Shown here: positions 12,870 through 20,978 of the stretch, piece after piece
Layout: every line of letters starts with the position of its first letter
Numbering within the stretch: position 1 is the stretch's first letter
Source of the DNA: Pseudomonadota bacterium
GTDB lineage: Bacteria > Pseudomonadota > Alphaproteobacteria > Rhizobiales > Xanthobacteraceae
Length of the DNA: 24,813 bases
Direction of reading: 5' to 3'
Assembly (NCBI GenBank): GCA_023386635.1
Contig: JAEWJH010000114.1
Coordinates: 1 to 24,813, forward strand
The notes under the pieces: model-generated
Databases searched by the model: none
What the model was told of the DNA's origin: nothing
The model's input: the letters and a program-made list of their open reading frames with translations, nothing else
Made by a program: the position numbers and the translations under genes

Positions 12870-14873
12870 TTACAGGGCCTTGTTGCTTTCTTTGACGAGC
12901 CCCGCATTCTTCGCGTGGTGCTCGGCTTCCGACTGCAACGCAGTCGTATGGGGCGCTTTGACCTTGTCCGCATCCACATAGACCTGCTGACCCATGGCGT
13001 TGAACTTGTCCGACATCTCCGCCATGCCGCGTTCGGCCTCGTCCTTCGAGACGGGCCTGCGGCCCTCCTCAGGATGAGGGGAGAGTCCAAGCGCCGTCTT
13101 CTCGTTGTCGCCGAGGCTCGCCGCGTAGTCGCGCACGTCCTGCGTGATCTTCATCGAGCAGAATTTCGGGCCGCACATGGAGCAGAAATGCGCGACCTTG
13201 TGCGCTTCCTTCGGCAGCGTCTCGTCGTGATAGGCGCGCGCGGTGTCGGGATCGAGACCGAGGTTGAACTGGTCCTCCCAGCGGAAGTCGAAGCGCGCGC
13301 GTGACAGTGCATCGTCGCGCAGTTGTGCCGCCGGATGACCCTTGGCGAGATCGGCGGCATGCGCCGCGATCTTGTAGGTGATGACGCCTTCCTTGACGTC
13401 GTCGCGGTTCGGCAGGCCGAGATGCTCCTTCGGCGTGACGTAGCAGAGCATGGCGCAACCGAACCAGCCGATCATCGCCGCGCCGATGCCCGACGTGATG
13501 TGGTCGTAGCCCGGCGCGATGTCGGTGGTGAGCGGCCCGAGGGTGTAGAACGGCGCTTCGCCGCACTCCTTGAGCTGCTTGTCCATGTTGATCTTGATCT
13601 TGTGCATCGGTACATGGCCGGGGCCTTCGATCATCACCTGGCAGCCCTTCTTCCACGCGATCTGCGTCAGTTCGCCGAGCGTCTCCAGTTCGGCGAATTG
13701 CGCGCGGTCGTTGGCGTCGGCGATCGAGCCGGGACGCAGACCGTCGCCGAGCGAGAACGACACGTCGTATTTGCGCATGATGTCGCAAATCTCGTCGAAC
13801 CGCTCATAGAGGAACGATTCCTTGTGCCGCGACAGGCACCACTTCGCCATGATGCTGCCACCACGCGAAACAATTCCGGTGACGCGGTTGGCGGTCAGCG
13901 GCACATAGGCAAGGCGCACGCCGGCGTGGATGGTGAAATAATCGACGCCCTGTTCGCACTGCTCGATCAGTGTGTCCTTGTAGCATTCCCAGTCGAGCTT
14001 GACGGGATCGCCGTTGACCTTCTCCAGCGCCTGATAGATCGGCACGGTGCCGATCGGCACCGGCGAATTGCGCAGGATCCATTCGCGCGTGTTGTGGATG
14101 TTACGGCCGGTGGAGAGGTCCATCACCGTGTCGGCGCCCCAGCGGATTGCCCACACCATCTTCTCGACCTCTTCCTCGACCGAGGAGGTGACGGCCGAGT
14201 TGCCGATATTGGCGTTGATCTTCACCAGGAAGTTGCGGCCGATCGCCATCGGTTCGAGTTCGGCGTGGTTGATGTTCGCCGGGATGATGGCGCGGCCGCG
14301 CGCCACCTCGTCGCGCACGAATTCGGGGGTGATGAAAGCGGGCAACGAGGCGCCGAAGCTTTCGCCGTCGGCCAGCGCTGCCTCGGCGCGGTCGAGCATC
14401 TTCTGCCGGCCGAGATTTTCGCGCGCGGCGACGTAGATCATCTCCTTGGTGACGACGCCGGCGCGCGCCCATTCGAGCTGCGTCACCGGCTTGCCGTCGA
14501 GCGCGCGCATCGGCTGCGGCGTGTTCGGGAACGCGCGGGCGAGATGCTTGCCCGAGACATTGCCGTTGTCTTCGGATTTGATGATGCGGCCTTGATACGT
14601 CTCGACGCCGCCGCGCTCCGTCACCCAGTCGGCGCGGATGCGCTTGAGGCCCTTCTCGACGTCGATCGCGACATCGTTGTCGGTATAGACGCCGGAGGTG
14701 TCGTAGACGCGCACCGGCTCCTCGTTGGCGGACGGCGCCAGCGCGATCTCGCGCAGCGGAATGCGCAGGTCGGGCGCGCTCTCCGGCGAGACATAGATTT
14801 TGCGCGAGCCCTGGATCGGTCCGGTCGTGACCGACGGGGTGACCAGATCGGCGGGTTGCACGGGCTTGTTCAT
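12870..14873 (-). CDS. thiC: Phosphomethylpyrimidine synthase ThiC
   Basis: ThiC is the radical-SAM enzyme that converts aminoimidazole ribotide to HMP phosphate, the pyrimidine half of thiamine. The sequence shows the long N-terminal domain (R-K-I-Y-V start at about residue 25), the TIM-barrel with SVEEEVEKMVWAIRWGADTVMDLS, GTVPIYQALEKV, VDYFTIHAGVRL and MIEGPGHVPMHKI, and the 4Fe-4S motif C564-S-M-C567-x4-C572 (CGPKFCSM) near the end. At 667 residues it is of normal length. The ATG at 14873 has GGAG 8 bases upstream. A 41-base repeat is inserted in frame at residues about 598-611, in the tail after the cluster motif, so it probably does not harm activity. The gene is cotranscribed with the upstream membrane protein under a TPP riboswitch. 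Confidence 0.98.
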   Translation of the reverse strand: MNKPVQPADLVTPSVTTGPIQGSRKIYVSPESAPDLRIPLREIALAPSANEEPVRVYDTSGVYTDNDVAIDVEKGLKRIRADWVTERGGVETYQGRIIKSEDNGNVSGKHLARAFPNTPQPMRALDGKPVTQLEWARAGVVTKEMIYVAARENLGRQKMLDRAEAALADGESFGASLPAFITPEFVRDEVARGRAIIPANINHAELEPMAIGRNFLVKINANIGNSAVTSSVEEEVEKMVWAIRWGADTVMDLSTGRNIHNTREWILRNSPVPIGTVPIYQALEKVNGDPVKLDWECYKDTLIEQCEQGVDYFTIHAGVRLAYVPLTANRVTGIVSRGGSIMAKWCLSRHKESFLYERFDEICDIMRKYDVSFSLGDGLRPGSIADANDRAQFAELETLGELTQIAWKKGCQVMIEGPGHVPMHKIKINMDKQLKECGEAPFYTLGPLTTDIAPGYDHITSGIGAAMIGWFGCAMLCYVTPKEHLGLPNRDDVKEGVITYKIAAHAADLAKGHPAAQLRDDALSRARFDFRWEDQFNLGLDPDTARAYHDETLPKEAHKVAHFCSMCGPKFCSMKITQDVRDYAASLGDNEKTALGLSPHPEEGRRPVSKDEAERGMAEMSDKFNAMGQQVYVDADKVKAPHTTALQSEAEHHAKNAGLVKESNKAL
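13041..13081. repeat. Repetitive palindromic element inside thiC
   Basis: The segment GTCCTTCGAGACGGGCCTGC...CTCAGGATGAGGGG matches a dispersed repeat that I remember from intergenic regions of Bradyrhizobium-like genomes (typically a CTCATCCTGAGGA arm and a GTCTCGAAGGAC arm). Here it lies in the coding region, in frame, and encodes SPHPEEGRRPVSKD at residues 598-611 of ThiC. Confidence 0.7.
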
Positions 14874-14907
14874 GGGACACACTCCAGTTGCGCGCGGGCG
14901 CGGCCAG

Positions 14908-15294
14908 TCAGGCCACGTAACCTTTGAAAGTCAGAAAGCTGCCGATTCCGAGAAACAGAACGCCGATCACGACCAGCACACCGGGCTGCTGGACCAGCGC
15001 GCCGCCGACATAGTTCACGAACGGCGGGGCGAGGACGCGGAACACGCCGATCACCGTGAAGCACAGGCCGAGCACGCTGATGATGACGCGCCAGTCGCGG
15101 CTCCAGACGTTGTGCGCGTTCAGGATCGCGAGGCCGGCGAGCAGCACCAGCACGCCGCTGATGTACATATACAGATAGCTGCCGGTGAACTGGCGCACGA
15201 TCTCGCGATAGGCCGCGTTGTTGATCAACAGGCCCAAGCCGATCACGGTCAGAACCGGACCGATCAATCTTGCAATCGTCAGCGATGTGCGCAT
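14908..15294 (-). CDS. Four-TM membrane protein in the TPP-riboswitch operon (128 aa)
   Basis: The protein has four predicted membrane helices: about residues 8-25 (IGPVLTVIGLGLLI), 41-58 (YLYMYISGVLVLLAGLAI), 69-89 (WRVIISVLGLCFTVIGVF) and 103-122 (GVLVVIGVLFLGIGSFL). I recognise it as a kind of small membrane protein found in alphaproteobacteria, without assigned function. What stands out is its place: it is the first gene after the TPP riboswitch and lies 34 bases ahead of thiC, so it is expected to be switched off when thiamine pyrophosphate is plentiful. That suggests a thiamine- or precursor-related role such as uptake, but its helix number and size differ from ThiT, PnuT, CytX and ThiXYZ-type transporters I know. 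A GGGACAGGACG ribosome-binding region precedes the ATG and adjoins the riboswitch. Confidence 0.88.
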   Translation of the reverse strand: MRTSLTIARLIGPVLTVIGLGLLINNAAYREIVRQFTGSYLYMYISGVLVLLAGLAILNAHNVWSRDWRVIISVLGLCFTVIGVFRVLAPPFVNYVGGALVQQPGVLVVIGVLFLGIGSFLTFKGYVA

Positions 15295-15302
15295 CGTCCT
15301 GT

Positions 15303-15385
15303 CCCTTCGCCGGCATGACCCGGATCAGGTTCTAAGGGTGATCTCTCAGCCCGGTGGCGCGAATGCCAACGGACACCCCTCGGAA
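15303..15385 (-). ncRNA. TPP riboswitch (THI element)
   Basis: On the minus strand the conserved THI-box pieces occur in order: AGGGGTGTCC at the 5' side, GGGCTGAGAGATCACCC in the middle, and ACCTGATCCGGGTCATGCCG followed by GCGAAGG at the 3' end. The CUGAGA and CCUGAUC cores that contact the pyrimidine and diphosphate parts of TPP are intact. The 3' arm (GCGAAGGGACAGG) merges with the ribosome-binding region of the membrane-protein gene starting at 15294, so ligand binding is likely to block translation initiation. The promoter lies directly upstream. Confidence 0.96.
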
Positions 15386-15394
15386 TATGGGGGG

Positions 15395-15422
15395 AATGTA
15401 GGCCGATCTTGCCGTGTGTCAA
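15395..15422 (-). promoter_or_regulatory. Sigma-70-type promoter of the thiamine operon
   Basis: On the minus strand a perfect -35 TTGACA (15422-15417) is followed, after 16 bases, by TACATT (15400-15395; 4 of 6 matches to TATAAT). Transcription should begin near 15388, just before the riboswitch, which fits a 5' UTR made almost wholly of the TPP element. Confidence 0.65.
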
Positions 15423-15481
15423 CGCGCCCTTCGGCGCGGTCCACGCGCGAAAAAGCCGCCTTCGACGCTCGGGCTGAAATT

Positions 15482-17125
15482 CTACAGCGCCGGCAGCTTG
15501 TTGACGGCGACGCGCACCGTCCCGGTCGCTTCCGCGATGATGCGCAGCGTCTTGGAGTCGAAGGCGATCCCGGCCATGCGCAGATCGGTGACCGCGGCAT
15601 CGACCCGGACGCTGTCGTCGCTCTTGCGAAACTCGGCCAGCGCCGAGCCGATCTTGGCGCGGGCGTCGGCGGCGAACGGCTTGAGATCGATCACCGCGTG
15701 TTCGGCCAGCGCGTCCTGCACATAGGGGATGGCGGCGCGCGCGGCCGCGCCGAGCAGGCCGAACGCTGCTTCGGATTCCACCGCGAGGTTGATGTCGGTC
15801 AGCCGCAGCGTCTGCTGCGCGGTGTCGAGCACCGGCTTGCCGAGCACGTAAACGGTGGCGTCGGCGCCGATGCCGAACCAGCTTTTGCGCTCGGTCGCCT
15901 TCACCAGCATGGCGATCAGCAGTCGGTCGCCGGTGGCGTTGATGCTCGCCTTCTTGATCTCGACTTGATACGGCGTGTCCTTGTCCTCGGGGAATTTGCG
16001 GCCCTTGAATTGCGGCTCAAGGATCCGGTTGAGTTCGGTGAACGGGATATCGATCGGTACGCCGATGCCGACGCGGCCACCGTCGAGCTGCGGCACGACT
16101 TCCAGTTTCGCCGGAAACGGGCAGGTGGGCTTCGTGGCGGTCGGTACGATCCGCGTTTCCGCCTGGATGCCGATGGTGAGCGTCACCGCTGCCGGATCGA
16201 TCTTCGGCTGCGCCGCCGCGGCCCGCACCGGCTTCATTTCCAGATAGAGGTTCGGCAGGCCGGTCTGTCCGCCGCCGAGCGGGATCGAACGGCACGCTTT
16301 CGCCCATTCACGCCGCGCCGTCTGCTCGATGGTCGGATCGTTGCGCAGCCGCTCCTGCAGCTTGGCCATCTGGTCGTTGACCGCATTGTCGATCAGCGGC
16401 TTCACCTCGCCGGCGAGGTTGAGTTTCAGACCGGCGACCTGCAAACCGCCATCGGCCACAGAGACGTTGGCGGTCATGTTCGGATTGATGCGCCAATCCG
16501 GCGTGAAGGTCGGCCGCGTCGTGACGGAGACCTGGCCGCGGACTTCCGCTTTCTGGTCGAGCACGCGACCGGCGAGATTACCGATCTGCTGGCCGAGCGC
16601 CTGATTCAGCAGGCCGCCGAGTTGCCCGGTCAGATTGCCGGCCTGGGCCGCGAGCTGGCCGGTGACTTTGGCGCTGCCGGCGAATGGCGTGGTGATGATC
16701 AGCCCGTCGGTCCGGCCGGTCACGGTCATCGGCCCACGGCCGACGGTCAGGCCGATGTCGGCTTTCGAGAGCAGACCCGACACAGGGTTGTCGTTGGTGC
16801 CGTTGAAGTCGCGCGGCGCGGCGTTATCGAGCGTGGACCGGATCGCGCTGTTGGCGACGACGATCGGCGCTGCGACGAACGAAGTGCGGGTGATCGGCTG
16901 CAGCGGCGGTAGTTCGGCGAGCTTCGGCTTGAGCGCGGCTTCATTCGGCCAGAACGTGTCGATGACCCACGACGCGGCGGCGAACGATACGAGCAACAGC
17001 AGGACGCCGCCGAGGATGTAGCGCAGCCGATGCGAACGGCGCAGCGGTAGCACGGTCCAGATATACAGGGTGCGGGCAACGGTCCGCAGCCCTTCGACGA
17101 GCGTGGTCACCATTCGATTCGACAT
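15482..17125 (-). CDS. DUF4403 family protein, membrane-anchored (547 aa)
   Basis: The protein has one N-terminal membrane anchor (about residues 36-56, RYILGGVLLLLVSFAAASWVI) preceded by a positively charged cytoplasmic end, then a large periplasmic part. That part matches DUF4403: repeated alpha/beta modules with motifs such as ADIGLTVGRGPMTVTG, INPNMTANVSVADGGLQVAG and VGIGVPIDIPFTELNRIL, and a final module near WFGIGADATVYVLGKPVLD. Such proteins are predicted to have a lipid-binding tubular (TULIP/BPI-like) fold, so a role in lipid or envelope traffic is possible, but none is proven. No signal peptidase site is obvious. The gene stands alone between the thiamine operon and tctA on the same strand; start ATG at 17125, alternative ATG four codons later. 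Confidence 0.88.
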   Translation of the reverse strand: MSNRMVTTLVEGLRTVARTLYIWTVLPLRRSHRLRYILGGVLLLLVSFAAASWVIDTFWPNEAALKPKLAELPPLQPITRTSFVAAPIVVANSAIRSTLDNAAPRDFNGTNDNPVSGLLSKADIGLTVGRGPMTVTGRTDGLIITTPFAGSAKVTGQLAAQAGNLTGQLGGLLNQALGQQIGNLAGRVLDQKAEVRGQVSVTTRPTFTPDWRINPNMTANVSVADGGLQVAGLKLNLAGEVKPLIDNAVNDQMAKLQERLRNDPTIEQTARREWAKACRSIPLGGGQTGLPNLYLEMKPVRAAAAQPKIDPAAVTLTIGIQAETRIVPTATKPTCPFPAKLEVVPQLDGGRVGIGVPIDIPFTELNRILEPQFKGRKFPEDKDTPYQVEIKKASINATGDRLLIAMLVKATERKSWFGIGADATVYVLGKPVLDTAQQTLRLTDINLAVESEAAFGLLGAAARAAIPYVQDALAEHAVIDLKPFAADARAKIGSALAEFRKSDDSVRVDAAVTDLRMAGIAFDSKTLRIIAEATGTVRVAVNKLPAL

Positions 17126-17222
17126 GGGGAGCTATGCTAACGGCGTTGGCCGGGCGTCGCCACCAACCAGGAGCCGCGGTTTGGTGACGATTTGCCCCGG
17201 CTCGGCCCAGGAATGCCGCTGT

Positions 17223-18752
17223 TCAGGTCGTTTTCAGTTCGATGGCGACGTCGCTGAGCACTTTCGGTCTGCGCAGCCGGACATAGAGCTGGCCGAGGAT
17301 CAGGAGGGCCGACATCCCGACGAACACGGCGCTGATCGGATGTTTGACGAACACCAGTATGTCACCGCGGGAGATGAGCATCGCGCGCCTGAAATTTTCC
17401 TCGAAGCGTGGGCCGAGCACGAAGCCGAGCAGGATCGGTGCGGGGTGGAAGTCGAGCAGCAGCAGGACGTAGCCGATCACGCCGATGACGATCACTTCGC
17501 CGACCTGGAACATGTCGTTGTTGGCGCTGTAGACGCCGATGCAGACGAAGAACAGCGCGCTCGGATAGAGATATTTGTACGGGATCGTCAGCAGCTTCAC
17601 CCACAGGCCGATCATCGGCACGTTGAGCAAGACGAGAATGATGTTGCCGATCCAGAAACTGGCGACCAGCCCCCAGAAGATGTCGGCATGTTCCTTGATG
17701 AGCTGCGGGCCGGGCACGATCCCCTGGATCATCAGCGCGCCGAGCATCAGCGCCATCACCGCGTCGCCGGGAATGCCGAGGCTCATGGTTGGAATGAAGT
17801 CGCCTTGCGCGGAGGAGTGCGTCGAGGCTTCGGGGCAGGCGACGCCTTCGATCATGCCGGTGCCAAACTTCTCCGGCGTCTTCGAAATCTTCTTCTCGGC
17901 GGCATAGGAAATGAACGAGGCGATGGTCGGGCCGGTGCCGGGAATGAGCGAACACAGGCTGCCGATCAGTGTGCCGCGGAACATCGCCGGGATGGCGCGG
18001 CGCAGTTCGTCGCGCGAGGGACGCAGATCGCGCAGCGTCACGTTGGAATAGGTGGTGTTCACATCGGAGAGCTGATTGACGCTCTTCATGAACTCGGCGA
18101 TGCCGAACAGGCCGAGCGCCAGTGCGACGATCTCGACGCCGTCGAACAGACTTGGAATACCAAAAGTGAAGCGCGGCGTACCGGTTTCGATATCGCTGCC
18201 GATGATGCCGATCAGCAGGCCGACGATCGTCATCGCCACGCCCTTGAGCGGCGAGCCACGCGCCAGCGTTGAGCCGGCGAGCAGGCCGAGCAGCATCAGC
18301 GAACAGATTTCCGCGGGTCCGAATTCCAGCGCCGCCGCCACCAGGATCGGCGACAGGAAGATCATTTCGGTGATGCCCCAGGACGCGCCGACGAATGACG
18401 ACAGTACGGTGATGCCAAGCGCGGCGCCGCCGCGGCCCTGCTGGGTCAGCGGGAATCCGTCGAGACATGTGACGGCATGCGGCGGGTGGCACGGCAGATT
18501 CAGCAGGATCGAGCAGATCGCACCGCCATATTGGGAGCCATAGAAAATGCCGGCGAGCATCAGGATCGCGCCGACCGGCTGCAGGCCAAAGGTGAGCGGC
18601 AGCAGGATGGAGATGGTCGCGAGCGCGCCCATGCCCGGCAGCACGCCGACCATGTTGCCGACGAACACGCCGATGAAACACCACATCAGGTTATGTGGCT
18701 CGAGCGCCACGCCGAAGCCGTACCAGAGATCGGTGAGAGCCGTGGTGATCAT
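17223..18752 (-). CDS. tctA: Tripartite tricarboxylate transporter large membrane subunit TctA
   Basis: TctA is the large channel subunit of the tripartite tricarboxylate transporter, a secondary carrier that works with a periplasmic TctC/Bug protein. About 11-12 hydrophobic segments are seen over 509 residues, the normal size. Family motifs are clear: GVLPGMGALATISILLPLTF near residue 40, FYGSQYGGAICSILLNLPCHP near 70-90, and SLIPGTGPTIASFISYAAEK near 270 (the two PGxG loops that line the transport path), then FIPTMSLGIPGDAVMALMLGAL. Its ATG overlaps the last base of the tctB stop codon, so the pair is translationally coupled. No tctC lies in the operon; the substrate-binding partner may be encoded elsewhere, for instance at 4399-5388. 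Confidence 0.96.
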   Translation of the reverse strand: MITTALTDLWYGFGVALEPHNLMWCFIGVFVGNMVGVLPGMGALATISILLPLTFGLQPVGAILMLAGIFYGSQYGGAICSILLNLPCHPPHAVTCLDGFPLTQQGRGGAALGITVLSSFVGASWGITEMIFLSPILVAAALEFGPAEICSLMLLGLLAGSTLARGSPLKGVAMTIVGLLIGIIGSDIETGTPRFTFGIPSLFDGVEIVALALGLFGIAEFMKSVNQLSDVNTTYSNVTLRDLRPSRDELRRAIPAMFRGTLIGSLCSLIPGTGPTIASFISYAAEKKISKTPEKFGTGMIEGVACPEASTHSSAQGDFIPTMSLGIPGDAVMALMLGALMIQGIVPGPQLIKEHADIFWGLVASFWIGNIILVLLNVPMIGLWVKLLTIPYKYLYPSALFFVCIGVYSANNDMFQVGEVIVIGVIGYVLLLLDFHPAPILLGFVLGPRFEENFRRAMLISRGDILVFVKHPISAVFVGMSALLILGQLYVRLRRPKVLSDVAIELKTT

Positions 18753-19222
18753 CAGAAATTCACCCGGAAAATCGAGAAGGGGATTTTGAGAATGTAGGAG
18801 AAGAGAATGGTGCCGCTGATCGCCATGCCGGCCGCGAGCAGGAACGAGCTTTTCAATGTCGCGGTGCGATCACCCAGCGCGGAGACAAAAACGCAGGTGA
18901 AGACCGCCGGAACCAGGCCGAACCATTCGCCGAACAGGATGAACATCAGCGGGCCGGCAAGGATGCAGCCCCAGCCCCGCCATTCGCGGCTTTTGGGGAG
19001 GATATGCTCGTCGGGACCGAGCGGCGTGAGCACTGCGGTTGCGAAAATGAGCAGACCGACAAAGGTGAGCACGATGCCCAGCATGAACGGAAACATGCCC
19101 GGGCCCATGTGGGTCAAGGTGCCGAGCGAATAAGTGGTGGAGTTGAGTGTGACGCCTGCGCCGAGCAGGATCATCAGCATGCCGGAATAGAAATCTTTCT
19201 TCTGCAGAAGCGACGGGAACAC
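18752..19222 (-). CDS. tctB: Tripartite tricarboxylate transporter small membrane subunit TctB
   Basis: TctB is the small membrane subunit, with four helices and about 150-160 residues. The product begins VFPSLLQKKDFYSGMLMILLG, where the KKDFYSG segment matches the usual R-K-D-x-x-x-G start of TctB; helices follow at about 16-32, 42-65, 83-115 and 128-146. The GTG at 19222 is chosen because GGAGG lies 8 bases upstream and gives 156 residues; the frame stays open to an ATG at 19357, but that would add 45 residues not seen in the family and read through the presumed control region. Its stop shares one base with the tctA start. Confidence 0.92.
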   Translation of the reverse strand: MFPSLLQKKDFYSGMLMILLGAGVTLNSTTYSLGTLTHMGPGMFPFMLGIVLTFVGLLIFATAVLTPLGPDEHILPKSREWRGWGCILAGPLMFILFGEWFGLVPAVFTCVFVSALGDRTATLKSSFLLAAGMAISGTILFSYILKIPFSIFRVNF

Positions 19223-19240
19223 GGACGCTGCCTCCAGGGA

Positions 19241-19291
19241 GCGCGCGAACGCGCGCTTGTTGTTATCCCTCCTGATTACCGCATGCGGCAA
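19241..19291 (-). promoter_or_regulatory. Palindromes in the tctBA leader
   Basis: Two dyads lie upstream of tctB: a GCGCGC hairpin with loop GAAC or GTTC (near 19241-19257), just before the ribosome-binding site, and TTACCGCATGCGGCAA (19276-19291), whose core CCGCATGCGG is a perfect palindrome. The latter looks like a regulator-binding site and the former could affect translation. Both assignments are inferred from symmetry and position only. Confidence 0.35.
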
Positions 19292-19371
19292 ATTGTCCCT
19301 TGTTAAATATCGGTAATCTGGCAGCCCCCGGTTTTTGTTGATGAATTCCGGGATCAACGTGGCGTGACGGC

Positions 19372-19399
19372 AAAAAAATCGCCCGGCGTGAACCGGGCG
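19372..19399 (-). terminator. Intrinsic terminator of the L,D-transpeptidase gene
   Basis: On the minus strand a 7-bp stem (CGCCCGG with CCGGGCG, 6-base loop) is followed by ATTTTTTT. It lies about 30 bases past the stop codon at 19430 and separates that gene from tctBA. Confidence 0.9.
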
Positions 19400-19429
19400 A
19401 AAGAGTTGGAGGATCGAGACGAGACAAGG

Positions 19430-20206
19430 TCAGTAGATGCCGGAGCTGATGGTGGCCCAAGTGCGAGCGGCACGGCTCGGCGCAGGCTGCGGTGCGTAGG
19501 ACGAAACGTCGTCCGTCGTGCGCTCGGCCGCGAGATGCTGGTTCGACCGTGTGTTCGCCTTGGCCTGCACGGTTTGCGGCAGCACCACGACCTTGGCGCC
19601 CGTCTGCACGCGGTTGAACAGATCGATCACGTCATCATTGGTGAGGCGGATGCAGCCGCTCGACACCTGCTTGCCGATCGTCGTCGGATCGTTGGTGCCG
19701 TGAATGCGATACACGGTATTGCCGAGATACATGGCGCGCGCGCCGAGCGGATTGCCGGGGCCGCCGGCGGTGAAGCGCGGCAGATAGGGCTGACGCGCGA
19801 TCATCTCGGCCGGCGGATGCCAGTCCGGCCACTCCGCCTTGCGCGCGATATGCTGCACGCCCGACCAGGTGAAGCCCTCGCGCCCGACGCCGATGCCGTA
19901 GCGCATCGCTTTGCCGTTGCCGAGCACGAGATAGAGATAGGTGTTCGGCGTATCGATGACGATGGTGCCGGGCGCTTCGCGCGTGTCGTAGTTGACGATC
20001 TGGCGCTGCAGATTGGCGGGAAGCTGCGCGTCCTCGCCTTCGACCGCTTCGGCTTCGTCATAGGTTGGCTGCACAACCATCTGAGTGGTGGCGCGCGGCG
20101 CGTCGAAAGCGGCGAACAGCGACTGGGCGCTCGAAAGCTGCGTCGAGGCCATCAGCGCGGCGGCGGCGAGCAGCGGGCTGGCCAAGGTCAAAATCCGGTT
20201 ACGCAT
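19430..20206 (-). CDS. L,D-transpeptidase (YkuD domain), exported, 258 aa
   Basis: L,D-transpeptidases cross-link peptidoglycan through 3-3 bonds or attach proteins to it, using a catalytic cysteine. The protein has a Sec signal peptide (residues 1-27), a spacer rich in Gln, Glu and Ala to about 65, and a YkuD domain from about 79 (GTIVIDTPNTYLYLVLGNGK) to 210. The catalytic motif is present: H169 in YRIHGT and S183-G-C185-I-R187 in VSSGCIRLTND. The C-terminal 45 residues are Ala/Pro/Ser-rich. The ATG at 20206 follows GAGGGG. It acts in the periplasm and is one of many Ldt paralogues usual in Rhizobiales, where 3-3 cross-links are abundant. Confidence 0.95.
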   Translation of the reverse strand: MRNRILTLASPLLAAAALMASTQLSSAQSLFAAFDAPRATTQMVVQPTYDEAEAVEGEDAQLPANLQRQIVNYDTREAPGTIVIDTPNTYLYLVLGNGKAMRYGIGVGREGFTWSGVQHIARKAEWPDWHPPAEMIARQPYLPRFTAGGPGNPLGARAMYLGNTVYRIHGTNDPTTIGKQVSSGCIRLTNDDVIDLFNRVQTGAKVVVLPQTVQAKANTRSNQHLAAERTTDDVSSYAPQPAPSRAARTWATISSGIY

Positions 20207-20355
20207 GATCCCCTCACGGTGCAATGTCACGACTGTCTGTCGAGACAAGCGCCGCGAAGGTTCACGGTTCCCCTCACAAATACGCGAGCAACCCCCGGTG
20301 CCTCCGGCAGCGAAAATACGCGAAAACAGGGAACTAAAAGCCTCTGTAGAACGTT

Positions 20356-20898
20356 TTAGGGTGCGTTGCTCGGTGCCTTTTTCTCGCCTTTGGGCTCCTG
20401 CCGCCAGCCGACCGCGGCATTGGGAACGCTGTCCACCGAGGCGAAGTACGGCTTGATGTCGATCAGCGGCGTGCCGTCGAGGCAGTCGCAACCGCACACG
20501 AACAGACGATTTCCTTCAATCTTGATCAGTTTCGCGACGCTGAGCGCGATCGGATTCGGCCGCGCGGGCGAGCGCAGGGCGAAGGTGCCGCGCTGCACGC
20601 CATAGTGTCCCGGCACCTGCAGCACGATGTTTCGCGGCGCGCGATCCATCCAGTACAGCAGAATGACGTGCGTACAGGTCTCGACATTCTTGAGGCCCGG
20701 CGCCCACAGCGGATCGACTTCGACGGTGCAGATCTCGTCCGACTCGCGCGCATTCTTCGGGCACTGCTTGCGCTCGCGCCATGGCGTGCGGATGCGGCCG
20801 ATGAAATAGACCGATGCATCGAATTTTTCGGGAAGGTCGACGGTGACTTCTCCGTCCCAGACACCGAAGGCGTTTTGATTTTTTGGTTGTGAGGTCAT
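20356..20898 (-). CDS. trmO: TrmO/TsaA-family tRNA methyltransferase (180 aa)
   Basis: TrmO (YaeB/TsaA, formerly UPF0066) uses SAM to N6-methylate t6A at position 37 of some threonine tRNAs. The product shows the family's beta-barrel pattern: VYFIGRIRTPWRERKQCPKNAR, the substrate-facing segment ETCTHVILLYWMDRA, and the signature LRSPARPNPIALSVAKLIKIEGN followed by GCDCLDGTPLIDIKPYF (key residues R-x-P-x-R-P-N-P and L-D-G-T-P-x-x-D-I-K-P). The length is normal for a single-domain form. The ATG at 20898 is chosen because the frame further upstream has no family likeness. Cytoplasmic. It is divergent from the outer-membrane protein gene. Confidence 0.93.
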   Translation of the reverse strand: MTSQPKNQNAFGVWDGEVTVDLPEKFDASVYFIGRIRTPWRERKQCPKNARESDEICTVEVDPLWAPGLKNVETCTHVILLYWMDRAPRNIVLQVPGHYGVQRGTFALRSPARPNPIALSVAKLIKIEGNRLFVCGCDCLDGTPLIDIKPYFASVDSVPNAAVGWRQEPKGEKKAPSNAP

Positions 20899-20978
20899 GT
20901 CGAACCGTTGCCCCGCATATAAATGGATTTGATGACGTTTGAGGCGCTTTCTTAAGCCTAACACGGCATCAACAATTG

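Noticed and set aside
13323..14927. A 534-codon open frame antisense to thiC.
   Set aside because: It mirrors the codon-position GC bias of thiC, shows no family features, and is full of Asp/Arg/His-rich low-likeness sequence; thiC is certain on the other strand.
15218..16912. A 564-codon open frame antisense to the DUF4403 gene.
   Set aside because: It is a shadow caused by high GC; the DUF4403 protein is well supported by family motifs and a membrane anchor.
17070..18272. A 400-codon open frame antisense to tctA.
   Set aside because: It shows only His/Asp/Glu/Arg-rich shadow sequence; tctA is certain.
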